From Natrinema ejinorense (lineage in GTDB: Archaea; Halobacteriota; Halobacteria; Halobacteriales; Natrialbaceae): a DNA stretch of 64,000 nucleotides. Below, one piece after another: positions 54,724 to 63,254 of this stretch. A program made the position numbers and the translations under genes. The notes under the pieces are model-generated. The model searched no databases and was not told where the DNA came from. It was given only the letters and a program-made list of their open reading frames with translations. The stretch spans positions 1,426,001 through 1,490,000 of the forward strand of contig NZ_NXNI01000001.1 in NCBI RefSeq assembly GCF_002494345.1, written 5' to 3'. The stretch's first letter is position 1. The number at the start of each line of letters is the position of its first letter.

Positions 54724-55125
54724 ATGTACGAATTGGTCCACCGGTATGCACCGGCCAGTCCCGCGGGCCGAACTGCCGTCGCGATCGTCGCTTCGGTGGT
54801 CGGTGTGCCGACGCTGGTGCTCGGACTCGTCGGATTGACCGGCGACGTCGCTCTGGCAGCCCTGTTCCTCCTGGTCAGTGCCGTCACCCTCACCGTCGCC
54901 GGACAGTTGACGCGAGGCGTCGTTCGACAGGCCGAGGCCGCTCCCGACGGGCCCCCGACCGAGACGTCGACGACCGACTCGACGGAGAGCCCGGTCGAAA
55001 CCCTCCGACGGCGCTACGCGGCCGGTGACATCGACGACGAAGCGTTTCAGTATCGCCTCGATCGACTCCTCGAGACCGAGGGGACCGACCGGCGCACCGA
55101 CGAGCGAGAGCGCGTCCTGGAATGA
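54724..55125 (+). CDS. SHOCT-domain membrane protein
   Basis: In this 133-residue protein two membrane segments (about 18-38 and 42-62) are followed by an acidic linker and a C-terminal SHOCT domain ('LRRRYAAGDIDDEAFQYRLDRLLE'), a short two-helix module common in prokaryotic membrane proteins. Starts at ATG 54724. Confidence 0.8.
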   Translation: MYELVHRYAPASPAGRTAVAIVASVVGVPTLVLGLVGLTGDVALAALFLLVSAVTLTVAGQLTRGVVRQAEAAPDGPPTETSTTDSTESPVETLRRRYAAGDIDDEAFQYRLDRLLETEGTDRRTDERERVLE

Positions 55126-55126
55126 A

Positions 55127-55190
55127 ACGGACTCCTGTCAGGCAGTGCCGGCACACCCGTGAACCGCCGTGTGGGTGCGCCGGGACAGCA
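55127..55190. repeat. Dispersed palindromic repeat, family B copy 3
   Basis: It begins ACGGACTCCTGTCAGG, then GTGCCGGCACACCC and CGTGTGGGTGCGCCGGGAC. CGGCACACCC pairs with GGGTGCGCCG except at one or two bases. It starts right after the SHOCT gene stop. Confidence 0.6.
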
Positions 55191-55223
55191 ACTGGTAAAC
55201 CGCGCGAGAACGCACCGGAAACT

Positions 55224-56075
55224 ATGCGATCGTCGGCAGGGAACGCGGAACTGGCACTCCTCCTCGAGGTCGCGGGGACCCCCAAGCCGGGGAACGTCGA
55301 CCGGCACCGGGACCTCGCTGACCTGCGCTTCGAACACTTCCTCGCCGGAGCGGTGGGTGCTCGCGACGGACTCGAACTGGCGGCTGACGGCGCGGCGGTC
55401 GGCCCGGCGTTCGAACGAGCCGTCGACGGGATGGCCACACAGGACGGTGGTAACACCCAGTTCGGGGCGCTCCTGTTGCTCATCCCGCTCGTCAGAGCCA
55501 CGCGAACTGAGCTCTCCCAGCCCGTCGTGGAAGCCACCGTCGAGGAAACGACCGTCGGCGACGCGGCGGCGTTCTACCGCGCCTTCGAGCACGTCGACGT
55601 GGCCGTCGCCGACCCGCCCGACGACATGGCTGCCCTCGACGTCCGTCGTGGCGCGGACGCGATTCCGGCACTCGAGGCCCGCGGGCTGACGCTCTTCGAC
55701 ATCATGGACCGGAGCGTTCCCGGCGACGACGTCGCTCGGGAGTGGGTCCGGGGATTCGACCGTTCGTTCGCGGCGGCCGAACGGCTCGCGGCGGCCGACG
55801 GCCCGATATCGGACCGGACCGCGGCGACCTTCCTCTCCCTGCTCGCCGAGCGACCCGACACCCTCGTCGCGACGCGTCACGACGAGGCGACCGCTCGAGC
55901 GGTGACCGACCGCGCCGCGACGCTGGTCGAGGCGGACGCCCTCGAGACGGACCCGAGCGCCGTCGAGGCCTTCGCCGAGGACCTCGTCGACCGCGGGATC
56001 AATCCGGGGACGACGGCCGACGTCACCGCGGCCGGACTGTTCATCGCGCTCGAGCACGAGGCGATCGACGTATGA
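55224..56075 (+). CDS. CitG/MdcB-like triphosphoribosyl-dephospho-CoA synthase family protein
   Basis: The 283-residue helical protein has 'LLLEVAGTPKPGNVDRHRD' and 'QDGGNTQFGALLLLIPL', the active-site signatures of CitG/MdcB. In archaea without citrate lyase such homologues occur with cofD- and cofactor-linked genes, so the product is probably another nucleotide-derived cofactor. ATG 55224 chosen. Overlaps DUF447 by ATGA. Confidence 0.82.
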   Translation: MRSSAGNAELALLLEVAGTPKPGNVDRHRDLADLRFEHFLAGAVGARDGLELAADGAAVGPAFERAVDGMATQDGGNTQFGALLLLIPLVRATRTELSQPVVEATVEETTVGDAAAFYRAFEHVDVAVADPPDDMAALDVRRGADAIPALEARGLTLFDIMDRSVPGDDVAREWVRGFDRSFAAAERLAAADGPISDRTAATFLSLLAERPDTLVATRHDEATARAVTDRAATLVEADALETDPSAVEAFAEDLVDRGINPGTTADVTAAGLFIALEHEAIDV

Positions 56076-56665
56076 CCGACGACGAGGACGCCGGGACGGG
56101 GGTCCCGGAGTGGCCCGTCGACCTCTCGGGTGTCACCGAGTCGGTCGTGACCACACTGGGTCCGAACGGACGCTGGAACGCCGCCGCACTCGGCCTCCAC
56201 GCCGGCGATCCGGTCACCGCCCGGACGTGGGGAAACACCCGTACCCGCCGGAACTTCCACCGGCAGGGCGAGGGCTACGTGCAGTTCGTCGACGATCCCG
56301 TCGACTTCGCCGAGGCCGCCCTCTCGATCGTCGAGCACGAGGAGCCGATCCTCGCGTCCGCGAGCGCCTGGAGCCGCGTGACCGTCGATCGGGTCGACTC
56401 CGGGGCCGAGGGCGGAACCGACTGGGAGGAGTGGACGCTTCGCCCCCTCGAGTCGACGATCGAGCGGAAAACCGTCCCGACGATCGACCGGGGGTTCGGT
56501 GCCGTCGTCGAGGCGACCGTCGCCGCATCGCGACTCGCGGTCGACGACTACGACCAGCGCGACCTTCGAGAGCGTCTCGCGTACTGTGCCTCCGTCGTCG
56601 ACCGGGCTGGGGGACCGCGCGAACGCGAGGCACTCGAGCGCGTGCGTGAACATTCTCCCTGGTAA
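56072..56665 (+). CDS. DUF447 family protein, flavin-reductase-like
   Basis: The 197-residue protein has the split beta-barrel pattern of flavin-binding proteins: 'VVTTLGPNGRWNAAALGLHAGDPVTARTWGNTRT' and 'RQGEGYVQFVDDPVDFAEAAL'. DUF447 genes in methanogens and methylotrophs go with H4MPT/F420 cofactor genes. Here it is coupled to the CitG-like gene by overlap. Confidence 0.82.
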   Translation: MTDDEDAGTGVPEWPVDLSGVTESVVTTLGPNGRWNAAALGLHAGDPVTARTWGNTRTRRNFHRQGEGYVQFVDDPVDFAEAALSIVEHEEPILASASAWSRVTVDRVDSGAEGGTDWEEWTLRPLESTIERKTVPTIDRGFGAVVEATVAASRLAVDDYDQRDLRERLAYCASVVDRAGGPREREALERVREHSPW

Positions 56666-56817
56666 GCAACTTTTTGATAAGCAACGTTCTTCCTGGGAAG
56701 TAGCGATCGCTCGAGGTCTCGTTCGATCGAAACTCGCCGGGCTCGAGACCCTCGCTCGTCACGACGGCGGCGGCTACCGGTTCGGGACCGAAGACTCACT
56801 CCCCGATCGCCGACGGG

Positions 56818-57519
56818 TCAGTACTCCGCCCGGAGGCGATCGATATCGTGCCGAAGGTAGTGCCACAGCGCCCCGGACAACCCCTGCGCTGCGATCCGTC
56901 GCCCGGAGCTCTCGACCAGGACCGTCGGGCAGTAGGCCGTCGGCAGTCGAGCGGAAAGCCTCCGACTGAACGCCGTATCCTCGTTTCTGACGGCCGGAAA
57001 GCCGCCGATCTCCGCGAACGCCTCCCGATGGACGAACGAGTTGAATCCGGGCAGGATCGGACGCTCGAGCCGCGAGAACCCGTGGTTGATCGTCACCTCC
57101 ATGAGTTTCGCCCGTCGGGGGCCGCTGATCCGGCAGTAGGAGCTCGCGGCTGCGAGTCCGTTGGCTTCGACGAAACCCAGCAGTTCAGTGAGGTAGTTCG
57201 CCCGCACCCGCGTGTCCGCATCGACGAAGGCGAGCCACTCGCCGGTCGCCCGTTCGGCCCCGAGATTTCGGGCAGCGGCGATGCTCGAGCTGACTTCCCG
57301 GACGACGGTCGCACCGTACTCGCGGGCGATCATCGGCGTGTCGTCCGTCGACGAACCGTCGACGACGATCACCTCGTACTCGTAGTCGGTATCCAGCGTG
57401 GCGAGGCTCGCCAAGGTCCCTCGGATGTACGCGGCCTCGTTTCGCGCCGGCACCACGAAGCTCACGTCCGGCTCGCCGACAGCGTCGTCTCGACCGTCGC
57501 GTCCCATGGTGTTAGCCAT
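56818..57519 (-). CDS. Glycosyltransferase family 2
   Basis: The 233-residue protein begins with the GT2 signature 'VSFVVPARNEAAYIRGTLASL', has the metal-binding 'DADTR' and an acceptor region with a 'GGFP..RNED' motif. No membrane helices are evident. It transfers a sugar from a nucleotide donor to lipid or polysaccharide. The start at ATG 57519 leaves the preceding Arg-rich residues out. Confidence 0.88.
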   Translation of the reverse strand: MANTMGRDGRDDAVGEPDVSFVVPARNEAAYIRGTLASLATLDTDYEYEVIVVDGSSTDDTPMIAREYGATVVREVSSSIAAARNLGAERATGEWLAFVDADTRVRANYLTELLGFVEANGLAAASSYCRISGPRRAKLMEVTINHGFSRLERPILPGFNSFVHREAFAEIGGFPAVRNEDTAFSRRLSARLPTAYCPTVLVESSGRRIAAQGLSGALWHYLRHDIDRLRAEY

Positions 57520-57865
57520 GAGAACTCGACGGCGGGTTCTCAAAGTATCGGAGTTGCGGTGTTGCGTGTCCCCGCGCTCGTCGATTGCACTCGGCGTGAA
57601 GCGACGACGGAGGCCGTTGGCGCCTCGAGCCGACGATACCTGGATCGACGGGCGGGCGGTCCCGACGGCTTACTCGCCATTCCCATGCCAACACGACCCA
57701 CGATAATTGTTTTCAGACACCAGCTCGCAGAGACGATATCTATCATGAACTTTTATAACCAAGGAGCGGAAAGGGGTGAGTAGAGATGTCGGTCGTACAC
57801 GTAGCAATCTGAGTTCGTTGCCGACGACGAGTACCGATGTTCGACGATATCCACACCCGACCGAC
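57520..57865. other. Gene-free stretch with divergent promoters
   Basis: AT-rich elements around 57700-57760 (for example TTTTATAACC) fit a promoter for the small gene at 57866. No coding region seen. Confidence 0.35.
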
Positions 57866-58087
57866 ATGAGCACACAACGCCTGCAGTCCACGACCGACGC
57901 CGAACCGACCACCGACCGAACCACGACTCGAACGCGACCCCGCTCGAGTGCCGTCACCGAGGACCCGCGAACGGCCACCGATCAGGCTCCACAAACGTTT
58001 TCCCACCGAAACACGGGCCGACTCGAGAACCTGATCGACGAGTGGAACGCCGCGTTCGCGAACGAGACGGCGGGACGCGGGTCGTAA
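57866..58087 (+). CDS. Small Thr/Arg-rich protein
   Basis: The 73 residues have a disordered Thr/Arg/Pro-rich N-terminal half and a conserved-looking end 'GRLENLIDEWNAAFANET'. No motif. Accepted because it follows a TATA-like element and ends with a plausible helix, but confidence is limited. Confidence 0.4.
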   Translation: MSTQRLQSTTDAEPTTDRTTTRTRPRSSAVTEDPRTATDQAPQTFSHRNTGRLENLIDEWNAAFANETAGRGS

Positions 58088-58548
58088 CTCAAGTACTGAC
58101 CTCGTTTTCCGGCGAATCCAAACCGTCTTTGGAGCGACCGCCGTAGCGTCGCGTGGCCGATGACGATGCACCCGCTCCGAACCGGACTCGGCATCCGGTC
58201 GTGACGAGCCCTATGAGTGCCGAGGCCTCGTAATTAACCTTAGATATTTCGTAAGAAACGCCGATTCGGACAAAATACAGTTCAAATTACCGGTTTCGTG
58301 CCCGTTTGTATTATTACAACGGGTGTGGTCTGTTGTCATTGTGCGATAGCTCGGAGTTAGGGCTAATCTCGCGGTCTATGTCACCATGGGCCACGAATCT
58401 AACATTGGTTATGCCGGATTGACTTTGCATCATTACGTGATTACTGGCTACTGACGACAGCGCTGTATGACATTCACTCACACAGCCAGCACAAAAATAC
58501 TACCGGGAGCCCTTGTTCTCGTTTCCAGCGCTGTGAACCGCAGCACCC
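58088..58548. other. Gene-free border of the accessory island
   Basis: The composition becomes AT-rich from about 58220. Only short frames occur. This is the likely left border of the island; no direct repeats or attachment site were seen. Confidence 0.4.
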
Positions 58549-58575
58549 ATGTCGTTCCCGGATATCTGCGTGGAT

Positions 58576-59025
58576 ATGACGGATAAATTTGAGGAACGCA
58601 TCAATCACCTCGAAGAACGTGCCGGTCCCAGCATCGAATCCGACGACCTCCCAGACGGCCACGTCGACCCCGGCTCCTACTACACTAACGACGACGGTGA
58701 CTGGAACCACGAACGGCAGATGGAACACCTGCTCTCAACGCGTGGTCCAGCCAAGGTTGCCACCCACGCACTGGACGAACTGAACACGATCGAATACAAC
58801 ATTGAGGCGCTAGAGACAAACTTTCTGAAGCTGTACCAGTGGGCGGTCGAAGGCGAGGAGATTACTAGCGAGGAGAAGGCGCATTTGGAGAGCATTGCCA
58901 GAGAAATTCGCACTGGTCACGGATACGTCGACGACACTGAGCCGCAAATGGCTGACGCAGTCCGCACTGCGCTCGTCGTCCTCGGCGAACTCACCGATGT
59001 GGAACACGACCGACCAGACGAATAG
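58576..59025 (+). CDS. Acidic helical protein of unknown function
   Basis: About 149 residues from ATG 58576, or 158 from ATG 58549. It is rich in Asp and Glu, with helices 'ALDELNTIEYNIEALETNFLKLYQW' and 'EITSEEKAHLESIAREI'. No motif recognised. First gene of the AT-richer island; the other island genes are on the opposite strand. Confidence 0.6.
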   Translation: MTDKFEERINHLEERAGPSIESDDLPDGHVDPGSYYTNDDGDWNHERQMEHLLSTRGPAKVATHALDELNTIEYNIEALETNFLKLYQWAVEGEEITSEEKAHLESIAREIRTGHGYVDDTEPQMADAVRTALVVLGELTDVEHDRPDE

Positions 59026-59062
59026 TGGAGAAATTCCGTAGCAGGATGAAGGAGAATTGCTT

Positions 59063-59365
59063 CTAACGACCGCCGAGACCACCACGGCCTCTACCGCCAC
59101 CCAGACTCGCAAAGAGACTATAGCTCGCGAAAGCAATCACTGCAATCGCAATCCACGTTTCAAGGCTTGAGGCTAACTGGAATAGGCTGTAGCTGATAGA
59201 GAGGGATGTACCGATCGTGTCATAGGCGGCCGTAAACGGTCCTTCTGTCGGCTTCATGCTCACGTACATCCGCGCTACTGCATAGAAGAGCCCGCCAATA
59301 GCGAATCCTATGAACGGCCCAAGAACAAGAGTGATGAGTGCATCGCCTACGTTGCTCTGTCTCAT
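59063..59365 (-). CDS. Small membrane protein with Gly/Arg tail
   Basis: The 100 residues have hydrophobic segments at about 10-32, 55-66 and 69-88 and end in GGGRGRGGLGGR, a basic Gly-rich tail. The start overlaps the neighbouring membrane protein gene (ATGA). A structural-protein-like role in a virus remnant is possible only by analogy with small two-to-three-pass virion proteins. Confidence 0.6.
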   Translation of the reverse strand: MRQSNVGDALITLVLGPFIGFAIGGLFYAVARMYVSMKPTEGPFTAAYDTIGTSLSISYSLFQLASSLETWIAIAVIAFASYSLFASLGGGRGRGGLGGR

Positions 59366-59652
59366 AGTATCCTCCAGTGCGGGATGTCGTAGTGAAGCAC
59401 CAACATTACGCCTCCTATTACGGCAGCACCGATGAGTAACGGACTCATCGTGAGAATGATTGGCGCCGTGTATGCAGCAATGGCACCAGCTGCTCCGATT
59501 TTGGCGAGTTTGAGGAGTGCAGCCTTTTCCTTACTCGTCAAACTCCCACCCCTAAGGTGGTAGCCAGCACTAGATGAGTATCCAAACACGGGGGATAACA
59601 GTATCGCGGCTATCGCTGCAATTACCCCCGTGACGAGGAGACTGATCGCCAT
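59362..59652 (-). CDS. Small three-pass membrane protein
   Basis: The 96 residues have hydrophobic segments at about 5-22, 48-66 and 70-87, with a 'HLRGGSLTSKEKAALLKLAKIG' cytoplasmic stretch between. It is coupled by ATGA overlap to the Gly/Arg-tail protein. Function unknown. Confidence 0.6.
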   Translation of the reverse strand: MAISLLVTGVIAAIAAILLSPVFGYSSSAGYHLRGGSLTSKEKAALLKLAKIGAAGAIAAYTAPIILTMSPLLIGAAVIGGVMLVLHYDIPHWRIL

Positions 59653-59792
59653 ACATTTCTGAATAAACTATTGACACGTAAAAGTGAACGGCAAAATTAC
59701 GGTATGGAAACATTTGAAATGACTGTGTAGAGGTTACGACGGATACTTTCGGAATAATGAGAAGCAATCGACCGAGACGTTTTCGTTCTGAT

Positions 59793-60293
59793 CTATATTT
59801 CGGTCTGTCCAATAAATGTAATCGCGTCCTCAATCGCGTCCTTCACTGCTTTGCGTTCATCATCGTCGTCTTGGAGATCGTCGAGGTAGCCGTAGTCGTG
59901 CACCAGTTTGTTTCGGTACTCTACCACGTCTTGGATGGTGCCAAGGTGCTGATCAAATAAGTCGAGGATTGATGCCATGTATTGGTAGCGTCCGAGTCCT
60001 GCGTTGCCGTACAACTGTTCGAACTGACCAGTGGTAATGTTGTACCGGTCGGCGATTGCGTGGCTTAGGATGTTTTCGAGACGGGTTGCTGTGAGTACGA
60101 GTGCTTCCGCAATCTTGTCGTCGTCTAGCCGGCCTTGGATGTCGTCTGGTGAGAACCCGATTACGACGTTCACGTCTGATCCAGCCGTTCCTTCTCCAGT
60201 TGCGTCTGTTGGTTCGACGGTGGCTGTTCTCGTTGTGGTGTCCTCGCTGTCCGCCTCTTCATTGTTGTCTGTATCTGACGGAGGGTCCGACAT
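59793..60293 (-). CDS. HEPN-like protein with R-x4-H motif
   Basis: From ATG 60293, 166 residues. A 40-residue acidic/Thr-rich N-terminus precedes a helical domain with 'EALVLTATRLENILSHAI' and 'IQDVVEYRNKLVHDYGY', where R127-NKLV-H132 is the R-x4-6-H motif of HEPN ribonucleases and ligand-binding relatives. It could be a toxin, an RNase in defence, or a structural HEPN. No nucleotidyltransferase (MNT) antitoxin is adjacent; the neighbours are membrane and zinc proteins. Confidence 0.65.
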   Translation of the reverse strand: MSDPPSDTDNNEEADSEDTTTRTATVEPTDATGEGTAGSDVNVVIGFSPDDIQGRLDDDKIAEALVLTATRLENILSHAIADRYNITTGQFEQLYGNAGLGRYQYMASILDLFDQHLGTIQDVVEYRNKLVHDYGYLDDLQDDDDERKAVKDAIEDAITFIGQTEI

Positions 60294-60405
60294 ATTGCGA
60301 TGTACCATGGATAACGGTAAGAACCCACTCCACACCCGGGGAGGTGGGTTCCTAATCGGGTGAAGAAGGCCGCAGCCGACGAGGACGTAGGTACCAATCG
60401 CGGCA

Positions 60406-60729
60406 TCACCCAACTCCTCCAGTTTCCGATCCGGAACCTACGAAGCGGTACACGCCTTCATCGAATATCAGGGCTGCTCTGTCTTGTTCGACAAGTTCCA
60501 GTGCCTCGTTGTATTCTGGTTTCCACGTCGAATCACTGAGGACACTGTCCAGAACGCACGGCATCCACGCAGTAGCGTCCGGATGACCACAGTGGGGGCA
60601 CTCGTCGATCCCGTCCTTGACCATCCACTTAACCGTGGATAGGACTCGGGCACCACAGTCATTGCACTCCTGGCAGATGTACCGGCCGTACTGCTCCTCA
60701 ACGTGTGCTACCTGCTGCTGTATCGCCAT
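60406..60729 (-). CDS. Zinc-ribbon protein of the island
   Basis: The 107 residues include CQECNDC (about 19-25) and CPHC (43-46), a zinc ribbon, then 60 residues with 'WMPCVLDSVLSD'. The ATG shares one base with the upstream gene's stop (TGATG). Might bind RNA or DNA. Confidence 0.6.
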   Translation of the reverse strand: MAIQQQVAHVEEQYGRYICQECNDCGARVLSTVKWMVKDGIDECPHCGHPDATAWMPCVLDSVLSDSTWKPEYNEALELVEQDRAALIFDEGVYRFVGSGSETGGVG

Positions 60730-60887
60730 CACTGTTCATCAGCCTCCAATTTCTCTGCGAACTCTGGTTTGTAGCAGTCTTCTCCGTGTATTGGGCAGTC
60801 GGGATCGTCAAAAGTTGCTCCCAGAAGTATTCCAACTGCCCACGCCTTCTGTTTCAATCCGCATGGGAATTCTACCTCTCCTCTCAT
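60729..60887 (-). CDS. 52-residue protein of the island
   Basis: Starts at ATG 60887 and ends in the TGA that overlaps the next ATG. The product has CGLKQKAWAVGILLGATF and DCPIHGEDCYKPEF, with three or four cysteines. The coupling supports it as real. Confidence 0.5.
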   Translation of the reverse strand: MRGEVEFPCGLKQKAWAVGILLGATFDDPDCPIHGEDCYKPEFAEKLEADEQ

Positions 60888-60902
60888 TATGAACGGAAGC
60901 AT

Positions 60903-60959
60903 CTACTCTTCACCCGTTTTCTCGCGGAATTTTTCGAACTCAGATGGTTCAAGTTCATC
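60903..60959 (-). pseudogene. 3' remnant of a gene cut by the IS element
   Basis: Eighteen codons (DELEPSEFEKFREKTGEE) lead to a TAG at 60903-60905. The frame continues unbroken to the IS edge at 60960 and is lost inside it, so the rest of the gene is missing. No matching N-terminus is seen to the right of the IS. Confidence 0.55.
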
Positions 60960-61704
60960 GGCACTGTCTAGTTCTGGATTACCTCGACTGGCGCTTTTCC
61001 ATCGAGAGCTTGATGCGGTCTTTGGTGGTTGTAGTAATGCACGAACTGTTCAAGCCACTCTCGGACGCTTGACCGACTGCCCACCCATGAATTATGGAAG
61101 CGGTCGATGCGCATTTTGAGGGTATGAAACCACTTTTCGATGAGGTTTCGGTCGGTATAGTTGACCCGACCGCTCAGTCCGACTCGGGAAAGGGCAGTCC
61201 GATAGCCAAATTGATCGACGAGAAACTCAGCCTCGGAGAGATCATGTTTCTCGCGGAGTTTCTGCAGAAACGCAGCCGCCGGATCGGTGCCATGTCGACT
61301 AAACAACGCAACGTCGAGAATTACTTTTATCTCGATGTCTATTGCAGCATACAACCAAGACCACTCGCCGTTGATCTTGACAGCAGTTTCGTCGACAGCG
61401 ACCCGCGACGGCGTCGCCGTCGGCGGGTCGCATCCACTGTCAGACAGCCGATGAACCCAGTTCCAAACCGCTCCGTGAGAACGTTCAACGCCTAATTCAG
61501 CGAGGATCGTTGTTGTCTCCCGAAGCGAACAACCAGTCTGGTGGAGGCGGACGGCGAACGCCCTGACGGGCGTCGCCGTCCGCTCGTTCTCCCAAGATTC
61601 TTCTAAATCCGTCGCATAGCTCTCGCTGAGCAGGTCTGCGAGCATCTTAGCCAATTCACTCAACGACCTGCTCATTTCTCAAACTGACGCAACTAGACAG
61701 TGCC
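60960..61704. mobile_element. IS6-family insertion sequence (haloarchaeal ISH type)
   Basis: The element is 745 bp with one transposase gene. Terminal inverted repeats GGCACTGTCTAGTT are identical over 14 bases at both ends. Flanking 8-mers (AGTTCATC and GCCGAGCA) differ, so no target duplication is present; a deletion or recombination between copies has probably removed the original junction. Confidence 0.85.
60968..61675 (-). CDS. IS6-family DDE transposase
   Basis: The 235-residue protein has an N-terminal helix-turn-helix ('CSLRETTTILAELGVERSHGAVWNW') and catalytic residues in 'RVAVDETAVKI', 'FLVDQFGYRTAL' and 'RNLIEKWFHTLKMR' (D-D-E). Full length with a normal stop, probably active. Confidence 0.92.
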   Translation of the reverse strand: MSRSLSELAKMLADLLSESYATDLEESWENERTATPVRAFAVRLHQTGCSLRETTTILAELGVERSHGAVWNWVHRLSDSGCDPPTATPSRVAVDETAVKINGEWSWLYAAIDIEIKVILDVALFSRHGTDPAAAFLQKLREKHDLSEAEFLVDQFGYRTALSRVGLSGRVNYTDRNLIEKWFHTLKMRIDRFHNSWVGSRSSVREWLEQFVHYYNHQRPHQALDGKAPVEVIQN

Positions 61705-61818
61705 GCCGAGCACGTAGTGGAAGATCAGCCCGGACCAGTCGTCTTCCTCCTCTGGATTCTATTCTTTCCCGGAGCGATGTACCTGATTCAGGACGGGATC
61801 AACCAGAAGGCGGCATAA
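61705..61818 (+). pseudogene. 3' remnant of a membrane protein gene next to the IS
   Basis: From the IS edge an open frame of 37 codons runs to TAA (61816-61818), with a hydrophobic stretch VVFLLWILFFPGAMYLI. It encodes the C-terminal membrane segment of a lost protein. It is not the continuation of the left remnant, which lies on the other strand. Confidence 0.55.
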
Positions 61819-61911
61819 GCCAAAATATTTCGACTATTTGACTCGGCCAAGTAGGTCAGTGATAGTATAGAGGCAACCAACTTCAACGATCGACGATAAG
61901 CGGGAAACGCT

Positions 61912-62514
61912 ATGGTGCAGGATCTGCCCAACGACTGGTTCGTCATCGATACGCAGCTGAACGCCGCGGTCACGTTGTTAGGTGCAGGTCTCCTCGGCGC
62001 TACGGCGATCGTCTATCTCCTCGTGGGCCGGTTCGTGTGGGCAACGGTCACGGCAATCGTAGCGGTAATCGTGATCGTCCCACCAGTAGTCGCCCGATCG
62101 TGGACGTACACACTCCCGTGGCCGCTCCTCGCCACTGCGTCGTTCCCGCTCGTGCTCGGATCGTTTCAGCCGGCATTTTTCAGTCAGTTTGTCGTCAGTA
62201 TCGGTGTCGCAGCACTCGGCATGCTTATCGTCAGCGCACTACAGCTTACAACGACGGTTCGGATGACGCCTCCGTTCGCTGTAGTCTTCGTCGGTATCGC
62301 CACGCTCGCCGTCGTCGGATTCTGGGCGGTTGGATCGGCGTTCAGCGCAGCCCACCTTGGCGGGACGTTCGTCGAGACGAACGACGAGCTCATGCAGATT
62401 TTCAGCGTCGCTCTCGTCGCGGGGCTCGTTTCGGGGTTCGTCTTCTGGCTGTACTTCCGCTGGCAGCTTCGACGGACATCTACTCCACCACCGCAGGAGG
62501 TGGAGTCGCCGTGA
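61912..62514 (+). CDS. Membrane protein of unknown function
   Basis: The 200-residue protein has six hydrophobic segments between 20 and 185. The N-terminal 'NDWFVIDTQLNAAVTLLGAGLLG' and a Pro-rich C-terminal tail are outside the bilayer. It overlaps the next membrane protein by GTGA, suggesting a complex. No family recognised. Confidence 0.65.
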   Translation: MVQDLPNDWFVIDTQLNAAVTLLGAGLLGATAIVYLLVGRFVWATVTAIVAVIVIVPPVVARSWTYTLPWPLLATASFPLVLGSFQPAFFSQFVVSIGVAALGMLIVSALQLTTTVRMTPPFAVVFVGIATLAVVGFWAVGSAFSAAHLGGTFVETNDELMQIFSVALVAGLVSGFVFWLYFRWQLRRTSTPPPQEVESP

Positions 62515-63173
62515 CTGATCGGGAATATCGAGGACTCGCTACCGATCGGGTTTCCCTCCTCGTTCGCCTTCTACAACTCATCATCATCGGAATCCTCTTG
62601 GCCGGTATCCGGTTCGGAAGGCTGGGCGTAATCGTCAATGCCGTCATTGGTCTCTTCGTCACGCAACTCCCCGCGCTCTTCGAGCGCCGCTACGAGTTCA
62701 CGATGAACGCTGGGCTCGTCCTTTGGATCACGGTCTCGATGCTCTTCCATGCGGTCGGCATACTGCCGATGCCCGGTGTCGGCGTCTCGAAACTGTACAG
62801 CTCCGTGTGGTGGTGGGATCACGTGACGCATACGCTCTCCTCTTCGCTCGTCGCTGAAGTCGGATACGCAGCCGCACGGGCGATCGATGTGCACACTGAC
62901 GCCATCAACTTGCCGCCGAAGTTTTTGTTCGTGTATCTTTTCCTCTTCGTGATGGCGATCGGGGTCCTCTGGGAGCTCCTCGAGTTCTACGTCAGTCTCG
63001 TCTCTCACCGACTCGGACTCCGTGGGATCCTCGTTCAGTACGGGCTCACCGACACCGTCCTCGACCTCACCTACAACATGCTCGGTGCTGTGCTCGTCGC
63101 CATCCTCGGGAGCGCGTCTCTCACTGATGTTTCGGACGAGTTGGCCGAGCGGTTGAGCGCCCGGAACGACTGA
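62511..63173 (+). CDS. Membrane protein with conserved WWDHVTH motif
   Basis: Starting at GTG 62511 the 220-residue protein has six or seven membrane segments. 'SSVWWWDHVTHTLSSSLVAE' puts two His and an Asp inside or near the membrane, like the DUF2238-type families, where such residues may bind metal. 'WELLEFY' near the end is another conserved-looking string. Co-translated with the preceding membrane protein. Confidence 0.65.
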   Translation: MTDREYRGLATDRVSLLVRLLQLIIIGILLAGIRFGRLGVIVNAVIGLFVTQLPALFERRYEFTMNAGLVLWITVSMLFHAVGILPMPGVGVSKLYSSVWWWDHVTHTLSSSLVAEVGYAAARAIDVHTDAINLPPKFLFVYLFLFVMAIGVLWELLEFYVSLVSHRLGLRGILVQYGLTDTVLDLTYNMLGAVLVAILGSASLTDVSDELAERLSARND

Positions 63174-63254
63174 GCGTACCGAGGCCGTGTCGCGATATTC
63201 GGCAGCGGGGCGTCGTACGGGGGTAATTTGTCGCTCGTCACCGTTTGGGTGGCT

